The notes: a model not told the origin generated them from the letters alone. Positions 1 through 8,792 are shown, counted from the stretch's first letter. The stretch is 64,000 nucleotides of DNA from Mesorhizobium onobrychidis (GCF_024707545.1 NZ_CP062229.1:310001-374000); one strand, 5' to 3'. Program-made: numbers and translations.

Positions 1-981
1 GGCATCGGCGCCGGGCCTTACAAGATCACCACCAACGAGCCTGGCGTGCGTCATGGCGGCGAGCGTTTCGCCAATTACTGGCAGGGCGACAAGATGGGCC
101 ATGCCGACCAGGTCGAGGTCATCGTTATCAACGACGCCACGGCGCGTACGTCGGCCCTGCAGGGCGGCCAGGTCAACATGATCAACCGCGTCGAGCCGAA
201 GATCGTCGACCTGATCAAGCGTCTGCCCGGTGTCACCATCCGCAACCATGCCGGCCCCGGCCACTACGTGTTTATCATGCATTGCAACACAGCGCCGTTC
301 GACAACAACGACCTCAGGATGGCGCTGAAGCTGGCGATCGACCGCGAGGAGATGCTGGACAAGATCCTGCGTGGCTATGGTTCGCTCGGCAACGACTTCC
401 CGATCAACGCGTCCTATCCGCTGTTTACCGAGATCGAGCAGCGCAAATACGACCCCGACAAGGCCAAGTTCCACTACAAGAAGTCGGGGCACGACGGCAC
501 CGTGCTGCTCAGGACCTCGGATGTCGCCTTCCCCGGCGCCGTCGACGCCTCCCAGCTCTTCCAGCAGAGCGCGGCCAAGGCCGGCATCAAGATCGAGCTC
601 AAGCGCGAGCCCGGCGACGGTTACTGGAACGAGGTCTGGAACAAGCAGCCCTTCTCCGCCTCCTATTGGGGCGGCCGCTCGACCCAGGACCAGATGTATT
701 CGACCGCCTATCTGTCGACGGCCGATTGGAACGATACGCGTTTCAAGCGCCCGGACTTCGACAAGATGGTGCTGGCGGCGCGCGCCGAGCTCGATGAGAC
801 CAAGCGCAAGCAGATGTATCACGACATGGCTGTCATGGTGCGCGACGAGGGCGGCCTCATCCTGCCGATGTTCAACCAGTTCATCGACGCGACGGGTGCC
901 AAGGTCGCCGGCTGGGTGGACGATCCGCATCAGGAACTGATGAACGGCTACGCTCTGGCGAAGTGCTGGCTCGAAGCTTGA
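1..981 (+). CDS. ABC transporter substrate-binding protein, family 5 (peptide/opine type), 5' truncated by window
   Basis: The reading frame is open from base 1 (first residues GIGAGPYKIT), so the gene starts upstream and only about 326 C-terminal residues are present. The segment YKITTNEPG...FANYW and the pattern of a mid-protein NDATARTSALQGGQVNM followed by DNNDLRMALKLAIDRE is typical of family 5 solute-binding proteins (DppA/OppA). These are periplasmic proteins that deliver peptides, opines or similar ligands to an inner-membrane permease. The two permeases and double ATPase follow at once in the same direction, which supports one Dpp/Opp-like transporter. The ligand cannot be read from the sequence. 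Confidence 0.92.
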   Translation, partial: GIGAGPYKITTNEPGVRHGGERFANYWQGDKMGHADQVEVIVINDATARTSALQGGQVNMINRVEPKIVDLIKRLPGVTIRNHAGPGHYVFIMHCNTAPFDNNDLRMALKLAIDREEMLDKILRGYGSLGNDFPINASYPLFTEIEQRKYDPDKAKFHYKKSGHDGTVLLRTSDVAFPGAVDASQLFQQSAAKAGIKIELKREPGDGYWNEVWNKQPFSASYWGGRSTQDQMYSTAYLSTADWNDTRFKRPDFDKMVLAARAELDETKRKQMYHDMAVMVRDEGGLILPMFNQFIDATGAKVAGWVDDPHQELMNGYALAKCWLEA

Positions 982-997
982 GCCTGGCCTTGCGGAT

Positions 998-1957
998 ATG
1001 TCCTCACCCATTGTGAAACTGGTGGCCCAGCGCCTTGCGCTGGGCATCCTTCTCTTGTTGGCCGTCTCGGTCCTGATCTTCGCCGGCACCCAGATCCTGC
1101 CCGGCGACGTCGCGCAAGCCATTCTCGGACAGTCGGCGACACCGGAGTCGCTTGCCAATCTGCGCGAGCAGCTCGGCCTCAACGATCCGGCCTTTATCCG
1201 CTATTTCCGCTGGCTCGGCGGCGTCGTGACCGGCGATCTCGGCACCGCGATGTCGAGCGGGCAGGATATTGCGACGTCGATCAAGGGGCGGTTGTGGAAC
1301 ACGCTGTTCCTCGCCTTCTGGGCGGCGGTCGTGGCCGTGCCGCTGGCGATCATCCTCGGCCTGATTGCGGTGCGTTACCGCAATGGCTGGGTCGACAAAC
1401 TGATCTCCGGACTGGCGCTTGCCTCGACATCCTTTCCCGAATTCTTCATCGGCTACGTGCTCGTCTATTTCTTTGCCGTGAAATACCAGATCTTCCCCGG
1501 CATCTCGACGGTCTATGACGGAATGCCTTTCGGCGAACGCATGCAGGCGATCATGCTGCCGGCGGCAGCACTGACGCTGGTGGTGCTCGCCCACATGATG
1601 CGCATGACGCGAGCCGCGATCCTGAACGTCATGCAATCGGCTTATGTGGAAACCGCCGAGCTCAAGGGGCTTTCTGCATTCGCCGTCATCCGCAGGCATG
1701 CCTTTCCCAATGCGATTGCGCCGATCATCAACGTCGTCATGCTCAACCTCGCCTACCTGATCGTCGGCGTCGTCGTGGTCGAGGTGATCTTCGTCTATCC
1801 GGGCATGGGCCAATATCTCGTCGACCACGTCACCAAGCGCGACGTGCCGGTGGTGCAGGCGGTCGGCCTGATCTTCGCCGCTGTCTACATCAGCCTGAAC
1901 ATCATTGCGGACATAGCGGCGATCGTCGCCAATCCGCGCCTCAGACATCCGAAATAA
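998..1957 (+). CDS. ABC transporter permease, DppB/OppB type
   Basis: 319 residues with an N-terminal membrane segment (LALGILLLLAVSVLIFAG) followed by the conserved DppB-type sequence LPGDVAQAILG and five further hydrophobic segments. The EAA loop that docks to the ATPase is visible near residues 210-235 (AYVETAELKGLS). It forms the inner-membrane channel with the next permease. The ATG at 998 lies 17 bases after the binding-protein stop, and the downstream permease begins 11 bases after this stop, so the genes form one operon. Confidence 0.93.
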   Translation: MSSPIVKLVAQRLALGILLLLAVSVLIFAGTQILPGDVAQAILGQSATPESLANLREQLGLNDPAFIRYFRWLGGVVTGDLGTAMSSGQDIATSIKGRLWNTLFLAFWAAVVAVPLAIILGLIAVRYRNGWVDKLISGLALASTSFPEFFIGYVLVYFFAVKYQIFPGISTVYDGMPFGERMQAIMLPAAALTLVVLAHMMRMTRAAILNVMQSAYVETAELKGLSAFAVIRRHAFPNAIAPIINVVMLNLAYLIVGVVVVEVIFVYPGMGQYLVDHVTKRDVPVVQAVGLIFAAVYISLNIIADIAAIVANPRLRHPK

Positions 1958-1968
1958 GGGGAGCGGGC

Positions 1969-2793
1969 ATGCTCGACATAAAACGCATCCCCATCCCGGC
2001 GCTGATCGGCCTGGTGCTGACGGCATTGTTCGTGCTGGCGGCGATCTTCGCCCCCTGGATCGCGCCGTATGGCAATGGCGAGATCGTCGGCGACGTCTGG
2101 GGACCGATGTCGGCGACACATTGGCTGGGCACCGACAATCTCGGCCGCGACCTTCTTTCGCGCATGATCTACGGCGCCCGCGTCACGCTGTTCATCGCGG
2201 TGCTGGCCACCGCGCTGTCCTTCTCACTCGGCGCCATCCTTGGCTTCTCGGCGGCGGTTTTCGGCGGCTGGTTCGACACGCTGATGTCGCGCCTTGTCGA
2301 TCTCCTGATGTCGATCCCGACGCTGATCATGGGCCTCGTCGTGCTCTCCGTGCTGCCAACCAATCTGGTGACCCTGATCCTGGTCATGGGTATCCTCGAC
2401 TCGACCCGCGTCTACCGCCTGTCGCGGGCGGTCGCCGTGGACATCAACGTCATGGATTTCGTCGAGGCGGCCAAGCTGCGCGGCGAAGGCAGCGCGTGGA
2501 TCATCTTCCGCGAGATCCTGCCCAACGCGTTGTCGCCGCTGGTTTCGGAACTCGGCCTGCGCTTCATCTATGCCGTGCTGTTCCTGTCGACGCTGTCCTT
2601 CCTCGGCCTCGGCGTGCAGCCGCCTAGCGCCGATTGGGGCGGCATGGTCAAGGAAAACAAGGACGGCATCGTCTTCGGCATAGCGGCGGCACTCATCCCT
2701 GCGGCGGCGATCGCGATGCTGGCGATTTCCGTCAACCTTGTCGCCGACTGGGTGCTCAACCGCACGACAAGCCTGAAGGGAGGGCGCGGATAA
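1969..2793 (+). CDS. ABC transporter permease, DppC/OppC type
   Basis: 274 residues. The N-terminal segment is followed by a periplasmic stretch ending in HWLGTDNLGRDLLSRM, the signature of DppC/OppC permeases. The EAA loop (DFVEAAKLRGEGS) is near residue 165. A GGGAGCGGG stretch precedes the ATG at 1969. The TAA stop shares its last base with the ATG of the ATPase gene (TAATG), so translation of the two is probably coupled. Confidence 0.93.
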   Translation: MLDIKRIPIPALIGLVLTALFVLAAIFAPWIAPYGNGEIVGDVWGPMSATHWLGTDNLGRDLLSRMIYGARVTLFIAVLATALSFSLGAILGFSAAVFGGWFDTLMSRLVDLLMSIPTLIMGLVVLSVLPTNLVTLILVMGILDSTRVYRLSRAVAVDINVMDFVEAAKLRGEGSAWIIFREILPNALSPLVSELGLRFIYAVLFLSTLSFLGLGVQPPSADWGGMVKENKDGIVFGIAAALIPAAAIAMLAISVNLVADWVLNRTTSLKGGRG

Positions 2794-4445
2794 TGGCTGA
2801 CCAGCGAGCAAAGTCCATGCTGCTCGATATCCGTAATCTGCGCATCGAGGCCACGGTGTTCCCGCCGGGCGAGGCGCCGAAGAACATCGTGCTGGTCCAC
2901 GACGTCTCGCTGACGCTGGAGAAGGGCAAAGTGCTCGGCCTGATCGGCGAGTCCGGCGCCGGCAAGTCGACCATTGGCCTGGCGTCGATGGGCTATGGCC
3001 GCGGCGGCGTGCGCATCACCGGCGGCGAGGTCATACTGAACGGCCGCGACATCCTCAAGGGCGGCAAGGAGGGTTTTCGCAAGCTGCGCGGCCGCGAGGT
3101 CTGCTATGTCGCCCAATCGGCTGCCGCCGCCTTCAACCCGGCGCACAGACTGATGGACCAAGTGGTCGAGGCGACGCTGCTGCATGGCACGGCGACGCGG
3201 GCCGCGGCCGAAAAACGCGCCATCGCGCTGTTCAAGAAGCTCAGCCTGCCGAACCCCGAAAGCATCGGCGAGCGCTTTCCGCACCAGGTGTCCGGCGGCC
3301 AGCTGCAGCGTGTGATGACGGCGATGGCGCTGTGCTCCGAGCCCGACCTGATCGTCTTCGACGAGCCGACCACGGCGCTCGACGTGACGACGCAGATCGA
3401 CGTGCTGGCGGCGATCAAGGACGCCATCCGCGACACCCATGTCGCGGCGCTCTACATCACTCACGACCTTGCCGTCGTCGCGCAGGTCTCGGACGAGATC
3501 ATGGTGCTGCGCCATGGCCGGCTGGTCGAATGGGGCGGCACCCGCCAGATCATCAAGGAACCGCGCCAGGAATACACCAATGCGCTCGTCTCGGTGCATG
3601 AGATCGAGCACCAGGAGCAGAAGCCCGGCACGACGCCGTTCCTGTCGGTCAAGAACATCACCGCCGCCTATGGCCGCAGCCATATCAAGGTGTTGAAGAA
3701 CGTCTCGGTCGACATCTATCCGGGCCAGACGCTGGCGGTGGTCGGCGAGTCCGGTTCGGGCAAGTCGACGCTGGCGCGCGCCATCACCGGCCTTCTGCCA
3801 CCCGAAGAAGGCACCGTCACCTTCGATGGACGTCCGCTCGCCAACCGGCTTGCCGATCGGCCGAAAGAGGATCTGCGCCAGTTGCAGATGATCTACCAGA
3901 TGGCCGATGTCGCGATGAACCCACGTCAGACCGTCGGCACCATCATCGGCCGGCCGCTCGAGTTCTATTTCGGTCTCCGTGGAAGGCAACGTGACGCCCG
4001 CGTTGCCGAGCTGCTCGACAAGATCGAAATGGGCAAGGGCTTTGTCGACCGCTACCCGGCCGAGCTTTCCGGTGGCCAGAAGCAGCGCGTCTGCATCGCC
4101 CGCTCGCTCGCCGCCAAGCCGAAGCTGATCATCTGCGACGAGGTGACCTCGGCGCTCGACCCGCTGGTGGCCAACGGGATCCTGAAGCTGTTGCTCGAGC
4201 TGCAGAAGGAGGAAAACGTCGCCTATCTGTTCATCACCCACGACCTCGCCACGGTGAAGTCGATCGCCGATTCGATCGCGGTGATGTATCGCGGCGAGGT
4301 GGTGCGCTACGGCGCGAAGAGCCAGGTGCTGGCACCGCCCTTCGATGCCTATACCGATCTGTTGCTGTCCTCAGTCCCCGAAATGGAGATCGGCTGGCTG
4401 GAAAAGGCCATCAAGGGACGGCGCATGGCCAGCGCGGGGAATTAG
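2793..4445 (+). CDS. ABC transporter double ATP-binding protein (DppD-DppF fusion type)
   Basis: 550 residues containing two complete nucleotide-binding domains. Domain 1 has Walker A GESGAGKS, signature VSGGQLQRV and Walker B LIVFDEP. Domain 2 has Walker A GESGSGKS, signature LSGGQKQRV and Walker B LIICDEV. Such fused ATPases energise Dpp/Opp-type importers. The start at 2793 is chosen because it overlaps the permease stop (TAATG) and begins just before the first domain; an upstream in-frame ATG at 2634 lies inside the permease gene. Domain 2 has V where Walker B usually ends DEP/DEA (DEVTSALD), a common variation. Confidence 0.93.
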   Translation: MADQRAKSMLLDIRNLRIEATVFPPGEAPKNIVLVHDVSLTLEKGKVLGLIGESGAGKSTIGLASMGYGRGGVRITGGEVILNGRDILKGGKEGFRKLRGREVCYVAQSAAAAFNPAHRLMDQVVEATLLHGTATRAAAEKRAIALFKKLSLPNPESIGERFPHQVSGGQLQRVMTAMALCSEPDLIVFDEPTTALDVTTQIDVLAAIKDAIRDTHVAALYITHDLAVVAQVSDEIMVLRHGRLVEWGGTRQIIKEPRQEYTNALVSVHEIEHQEQKPGTTPFLSVKNITAAYGRSHIKVLKNVSVDIYPGQTLAVVGESGSGKSTLARAITGLLPPEEGTVTFDGRPLANRLADRPKEDLRQLQMIYQMADVAMNPRQTVGTIIGRPLEFYFGLRGRQRDARVAELLDKIEMGKGFVDRYPAELSGGQKQRVCIARSLAAKPKLIICDEVTSALDPLVANGILKLLLELQKEENVAYLFITHDLATVKSIADSIAVMYRGEVVRYGAKSQVLAPPFDAYTDLLLSSVPEMEIGWLEKAIKGRRMASAGN

Positions 4446-4453
4446 ACACACCG

Positions 4454-5291
4454 GTGGCGCTGAAGACAAAACTTCTGCTGATCATCCTCGACGGCGTGCC
4501 TTACCGCAACTGGCGCCGGCTGATGGGCAACCTCGAGGGGTGGGTGCAATCGGGCGAAGCGCGCGTCTGGAAGATGCGTTCCGTGCTGCCGTCGACCTCG
4601 GCCTGCTGCTATGCCTCGATCCACACCGGCGTGGCGCCGCAGGTGCATGGCATCCTGACCAACGAGAACCGGTTCCGCGTCGAGCAGCCGGATATCTTCT
4701 CCGAGGTCAGCAGGGCCGGCGGCAAGACAGGTGCGGTCACCCATTCCTACTGGTCAGAATTCTTTCGGGCCTATCCGTTCGATCTGGTCGAGGATATGGA
4801 ATTCGACGAGCCGGGCGGGCCGATCACGCATGGCCGGTTCCACACCATGACCGGCTACAATGCCCGAAACCAGATGACGCCGAGCGACGTCGACCTGTTC
4901 GCGACGCTGACGATGCTGATCAGACGCCACGGCATCGACTACGGCATCCTGCACACCTGCACACTGGACTCGATGGGCCACCGCTTCGGCCACGACTGCC
5001 ACGAGATGGACCACGCCGTTTATGCGATGGACGGCATGTTGGCCAGCTTCCTGCCGAGGTGGCGGGACGGGCTACGAGGTGACCGTCACCGCCGATCACG
5101 GCCAGACCGATCGCGGCCATCATGGCGGTCATGACGACGCGATGCAGGATTTTGCGCTGTATTATTTCGGACAGGGCAAAGGTCCGGAGGCCGACACGCT
5201 GTTAGACCAGCTGCAGCTTGCGCCTACGGTGCTTGCGCGACTCGGCGTGCCGGTGCCCGCGACAATGAAGGCCAGGCCGTTCCTCGACTGA
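4454..5291 (+). pseudogene. Alkaline phosphatase superfamily hydrolase (nucleotide pyrophosphatase/phosphodiesterase-like), frameshifted
   Basis: The first frame from GTG 4454 encodes LLLIILDGVPYRNW, a metal-binding Asp plus the STSACCYASIHTG nucleophile region, and HTCTLDSMGHRFGH. It then runs into a spurious tail. The next frame carries the continuation YEVTVTADHGQTDRGHHGG, the C-terminal metal-site motif, and ends at 5291. The frames join if one G of the GGG run at 5069-5071 is removed (RDGYEV), giving a normal protein of about 279 residues. This is either a real pseudogene or a one-base sequencing error. The position directly after the ABC operon suggests it acts on a phosphorylated compound linked to that transporter, which is an inference. 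Confidence 0.8.
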
Positions 5292-5299
5292 GCGCGCGT

Positions 5300-5431
5300 C
5301 TTCCCTTCGCCCCCTTGTGGGAGAAGGTGGATTGTCGCGAAGCGGCAAGACGGATGAGGGGTGTTCCAGCTGGACGAACACCCCTCATCCGTCGCCTTCG
5401 GCGACACCTTCTCCCACAAGGGGAGAAGGAA
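5300..5431. repeat. Nested palindromic intergenic repeat, family A, copy 1
   Basis: Outer arms CCCCTTGTGGGAGAAGGTG and CACCTTCTCCCACAAGGGG are reverse complements. Inner arms GGATGAGGGGTGTTC and GAACACCCCTCATCC form a second hairpin. A second, more diverged copy lies at 49970-50113. No coding function is visible. Confidence 0.9.
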
Positions 5432-5554
5432 AGACCGCCTCTGGCAACGCTGCCGCTCTTCGGCTAGCTTTCAGAGAATTCCGGGCGGATAGCGGTGAAC
5501 CTTTTTGGTCCGATCAGCGACAGAGCAGACAGGAGCCAGGCGGCTCGACCGGCC

Positions 5555-6121
5555 ATGACGGCAGCGACGGAAACCGATCGCGCGCTTGTCGGCCGGGTCG
5601 CGAAGGGCGATCGTGCCGCCGTGCGGCTCCTGTTCATGCGCCACCACGCGCGGGTCTACCGCTTCGTGGTGCGCCAGACGGGATCGGAAATGATGGCCGA
5701 CGATATCGCCAACGAGGTGTTTCTCGAACTCTGGCGCCAGGCGCCTGGCTTCGAGGGGCGCTCCGAAGTCTCGACATGGCTGCTCGGCATCGCCCGCTTC
5801 AAGGCGCTGTCGTCGCTGCGCAAGAAAAAGGAAGACTGGATCGACGACGATGACGCGGCCCAGATCGCCGACGGCGCCGATACGCCGGAAGTCGTCACCA
5901 TGAAGGAAGACAAGGGCGCCGCGTTGCGGCGCTTCGTCGATGCCTTGCCGGAAGAACACCGAACGGTGATCGACCTTGCCTATTACCACGGACAGTCGGT
6001 GAGCGAGATCGGCGAGGTGCTCGGCATTCCGGTCGCCACCGTCAAGACCCGGATGTTCTACGCCCGCAAGAAACTCGGCGAGGCCCTCAAGGCAGCCGGT
6101 TACGACAGGGGGTGGCCATGA
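5555..6121 (+). CDS. ECF-type RNA polymerase sigma factor
   Basis: 188 residues. Region 2 spans about residues 10-75 (VYRFVVRQTG, ANEVFLELWRQAPGFEG, STWLLGIARFKALS). Region 4 spans about 120-175 (LPEEHRTVIDLAYYHG, VSEIGEVLGIP, VATVKTRMFYARKKL) and contains the -35-binding helix-turn-helix. There is no region 1.1 or region 3, as in extracytoplasmic-function sigma factors. ATG 5555 gives the usual family length; an in-frame GTG at 5495 would add 20 residues without family character and neither has a strong Shine-Dalgarno. The stop overlaps the next gene as ATGA, the usual sigma/anti-sigma coupling. Confidence 0.93.
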   Translation: MTAATETDRALVGRVAKGDRAAVRLLFMRHHARVYRFVVRQTGSEMMADDIANEVFLELWRQAPGFEGRSEVSTWLLGIARFKALSSLRKKKEDWIDDDDAAQIADGADTPEVVTMKEDKGAALRRFVDALPEEHRTVIDLAYYHGQSVSEIGEVLGIPVATVKTRMFYARKKLGEALKAAGYDRGWP

Positions 6122-6786
6122 GCGCCGCTGAAAAGATGTCGCGCCGCGATGAAATGGAAACGCTGCTGCCGTTTTATCTGAACGGCTCGCTGGAAGGTGC
6201 GGAGCTCGAAGCCGTCGAGGAATGGCTGGCGACCGACCCGGCGGCGCCTGCCGCACTCGGCGAGGCCGAAGCCGAATTCTCCAGCACCGCTGCATCCAAT
6301 GAGGCGATCCGTCCGCCGGCCGATGCGCTCGGCCGCTTCGCCCGGGCGCTCGAAGCCGAGGCCGGCCCGGTGCGCGCGCCGGCGTCGTCGTCCTGGCTGG
6401 CACAGGTGTGGGGCCGCTTCACGGCGGTGCCCGCCGGCGTCGCCTGGGCTGCGGCCGCGGCTCTGCTGGCGCTTGTAGTCGTGCAGTCGTTTGAGCAGCC
6501 CGGCGGCATCGACAGCGATTTCGAAATTGCCGGCCAGCAAGGCGATCTGGCCAAAATGCCGTTCGTGCTGGTGAAGTTCAAGCCGGATGCGAAGGTGGCC
6601 GACATTGTCGCTTTTTTTGGCGAACACCAGCTGAAGATTGCCGGCGGCCCGACCGCCGAGGGCGTGTTCCGCCTTGGCATCCCGGCGACGACCGCACCCG
6701 ACTATGAAAAAGTGCTCGGCCTTATTGCCGCCCAGCCTTTTGCGGAGGCCGTGGTCGAGGGAAGGAAACCGGTCGATGGCGGCTAG
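6118..6786 (+). CDS. Membrane anti-sigma factor with prodomain-like periplasmic domain
   Basis: 222 residues. Residues 13-45 (LLPFYLNGSLEGAELEAVEE) match the helical anti-sigma fold but lack the usual His/Cys zinc ligands. One transmembrane segment lies at about 106-124 (AGVAWAAAAALLALVVVQSF). The C-terminal part, about 148-217, should be periplasmic and reads FVLVKFKPDAKVADIVAFFG...VFRLGIP...VLGLIAAQPF. The same pattern occurs in the propeptide region of the subtilase encoded next. The start at 6118 overlaps the sigma stop (ATGA). The likely role is to hold the sigma factor at the membrane until a periplasmic signal arrives; direct control by the protease is my inference. Confidence 0.85.
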   Translation: MSAAEKMSRRDEMETLLPFYLNGSLEGAELEAVEEWLATDPAAPAALGEAEAEFSSTAASNEAIRPPADALGRFARALEAEAGPVRAPASSSWLAQVWGRFTAVPAGVAWAAAAALLALVVVQSFEQPGGIDSDFEIAGQQGDLAKMPFVLVKFKPDAKVADIVAFFGEHQLKIAGGPTAEGVFRLGIPATTAPDYEKVLGLIAAQPFAEAVVEGRKPVDGG

Positions 6787-8254
6787 AGCGGTCATCCGAT
6801 TTGCGGCGCTGCTCGTAGCGGCGATGATGATTACTGCTGCGCCTGCCTTGGCGCAGACCAATGATCCGAACCTTACGCAGACGGAAATAGACTGCCTCAA
6901 CCGGGGGACGGCGGCGGCCGATTGCATCGAGGACGACACAAAGGATAACAACGGCGAAAGGCCCGGCGCAGGTTCCGCCGCGACAAATGCGGTGTTTCTT
7001 CCCGCGCTGATCGTCGACCTGTTCCCCAATCCTATCGGCGGCGGCCAAGCTCCGCTGCCGACGCCCGATCCACGCCGCGATCCGGCCAGCGGTGCGTTGC
7101 CGCCGCCGGTCCCGCCCGCCGGTGCGGCAGCGATACAGGCCGCCGCTCCGGGCGGTCCAATCGTTTCGCCCACCGATTTCGTCGCGGCCGAACCGCCGCG
7201 CGCCGTCGTCGGTGATTTCGTGCCCGACGAGGTGCTGGTGACGGTGGATGGCGATGCTGTCCAGCAGATCGCAGCTTCGTTTGGCCTCGAGGTGCGCTCG
7301 CAGCGCCATTCTCAGCTGCTCGGCACCACGCTGGTGCGCTTCGGCATTCCCGACGGCCGGCCGGTCGGAGTCGTGCTGGCGCAGCTTGCCGCCGACGGCC
7401 GCACCTTGCGGCGCGAGCCTAACCATATCTACTCGCTGCAGCAGGCAGCAACCATCGTCAATTATGCCTTCGAGCGCATCGCGCTCGATTCGAGAGAGGC
7501 GAGCGGCGAGAATGTACGCATCGCCGTCATCGACACCGCCATCGACGATACCAATCCAGCACTAAGCGGCGTCATCGCCGATCAGTTCGACGCCATGCCC
7601 GACGTGCCGATAGAGGCGCGCGATCACGGCACCTCGATCGACGGCCTGATCGCCGGCGTCGGCGCGCTCAAAGGCATGGCGCCGGGCGCCAGGATCTATC
7701 ACGCCCGCGCCTTCGAGGGCGGCAAGTCGACCATGGACGTCATCCTGGCGGCGCTCGACTGGGCGGCGGAGCAGAATGTCCGCATCATCAATATGAGCTT
7801 CGTCGGCCCGAAGAACGACCTGCTCGGGGTCGCCTGCCGCAACGCTCGGGCGTTCGGCATCGTGCTGGTCGCCGCCGCCGGCAACAACGGACCGAAGGCG
7901 CCCTACGGCTACCCGGCCGCTTTCGACGGCGTCATCGCGGTCACCGCCACCAATGCGAGGGACGGGCTGATGCAGCAGGCCAATCGCGGCGCCTACGTCT
8001 TCCTTTCCGCTCCCGGCGTCGAGATGGTGGCGCCGAGCGGCGCCGGTTCGGATGTGGTCACCGGCACCTCGTTTGCCGCGGCGATCGTGACCGGCGCCAT
8101 CGCCAACCTGTTGCATGCCGCTCCCGACCGTTCCGCCGACTGGGTCGAGAAAGCGCTGGCCGCCACCGCCAGGGATCTCGGCCCCAAGGGCAGGGACAAT
8201 GACTTCGGCTATGGATTGCTGGACACCAAGGCGGCCGAGGCGTCGAAGGAATAG
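6776..8254 (+). CDS. Secreted S8 family serine protease (subtilase)
   Basis: 492 residues. The signal peptide ends near residue 27 (PALAQ). A Pro/Ala/Gly-rich linker (about 85-140) is followed by a propeptide-like domain (151-221: DEVLVTVDGDAVQQI, LVRFGIPDG). The catalytic triad is visible: Asp253 in VRIAVIDTA, His284 in ARDHGTSIDG, Ser432 in VTGTSFAAA, with the oxyanion Asn370 in AAAGNNG. ATG 6776 lies inside the anti-sigma gene (11-base overlap) after GAGGGAAGG. A Cys pair (40 and 50) lies near the mature N terminus. The genes form one translation-coupled unit with the sigma and anti-sigma factors. Confidence 0.92.
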   Translation: MAARAVIRFAALLVAAMMITAAPALAQTNDPNLTQTEIDCLNRGTAAADCIEDDTKDNNGERPGAGSAATNAVFLPALIVDLFPNPIGGGQAPLPTPDPRRDPASGALPPPVPPAGAAAIQAAAPGGPIVSPTDFVAAEPPRAVVGDFVPDEVLVTVDGDAVQQIAASFGLEVRSQRHSQLLGTTLVRFGIPDGRPVGVVLAQLAADGRTLRREPNHIYSLQQAATIVNYAFERIALDSREASGENVRIAVIDTAIDDTNPALSGVIADQFDAMPDVPIEARDHGTSIDGLIAGVGALKGMAPGARIYHARAFEGGKSTMDVILAALDWAAEQNVRIINMSFVGPKNDLLGVACRNARAFGIVLVAAAGNNGPKAPYGYPAAFDGVIAVTATNARDGLMQQANRGAYVFLSAPGVEMVAPSGAGSDVVTGTSFAAAIVTGAIANLLHAAPDRSADWVEKALAATARDLGPKGRDNDFGYGLLDTKAAEASKE

Positions 8255-8267
8255 GTCTAACGCTTCA

Positions 8268-8325
8268 AGCTTCTGTTTTATGCATTATCGCAAACCGCAG
8301 CATTTTTGGGCGACATGGAATAGGC
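8268..8325. repeat. Short imperfect palindromic repeat, family E, diverged copy
   Basis: TTATGCATTATCGCAAACCG ... TTTTTGGGCGACATG resembles the better-preserved copy at 21010-21070 and the copy at 55725-55795. It lies just after the protease stop. The rest of the gap to 8396 shows nothing further. Confidence 0.65.
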
Positions 8326-8396
8326 TCAAAACTCGTTGCCGCAGATGGCCGAGATGGGTGGTTTCCCGACATCCATGTGGCCCCTAAGATAGAGCA

Positions 8397-8792
8397 ATGC
8401 GTGAACCGGATTTCCAATTGGACGGGTGGTGCCTGGATGATGGCGAGGAATATCATCGGGCGTCGCCGAACACATTCTGGATACCCGATTCGCACGAACG
8501 AGAAGGGTTGCAACCGGGAGATCTCGCGAAACTGATCTTTCGAATTTCGGTCGATGATGAGAATGAACCCGTCGCCGTAGAGCGCATGTGGGTGCTGGTG
8601 CGTGAGCGGATCGACGGAGGCTACTTGGGTGTCCTCGATAACGATCCGTATGCAGTTGCTCAGAATGATGAGCTTTGGAGTGGGGTTGAGTTACCGTTTT
8701 CCGCCCGTGATGTGATCGATATTCGCGAACGTGACGAAAAAACCATTGCCTTGGCCGCACAAACACCGAAGAAGCGTTGGCCTCAAACGTGA
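8397..8792 (+). CDS. Conserved hypothetical protein, DUF2314-like
   Basis: 131 residues, no signal peptide or membrane segment. The core PGDLAKLIFRISVDDENEPV ... VERMWVLVRERIDGGYLGVL ... DNDPYAV resembles the small DUF2314/YegJ-like group: a charged strand, a W preceded by E-R-M, a GxL turn and an N-x-P motif. That assignment rests on pattern recognition alone. Base composition is visibly less GC-rich than in the neighbours. It stands alone between the protease operon and the convergent aglR. Function unknown. Confidence 0.6.
   Translation: MREPDFQLDGWCLDDGEEYHRASPNTFWIPDSHEREGLQPGDLAKLIFRISVDDENEPVAVERMWVLVRERIDGGYLGVLDNDPYAVAQNDELWSGVELPFSARDVIDIRERDEKTIALAAQTPKKRWPQT

Noticed and set aside
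2568..4241. 557-codon minus-strand open frame
   Set aside because: Antisense shadow of the double ATPase gene; no domain or start signal.
5300..5431. CRISPR-like repeat
   Set aside because: The repeats are nested inverted arms, not regularly spaced direct repeats; no cas genes or spacers in the window.
5495..5554. GTG 5495 as the sigma-factor start
   Set aside because: It adds 20 residues without resemblance to the family and lacks a convincing ribosome binding site; kept only as an alternative.
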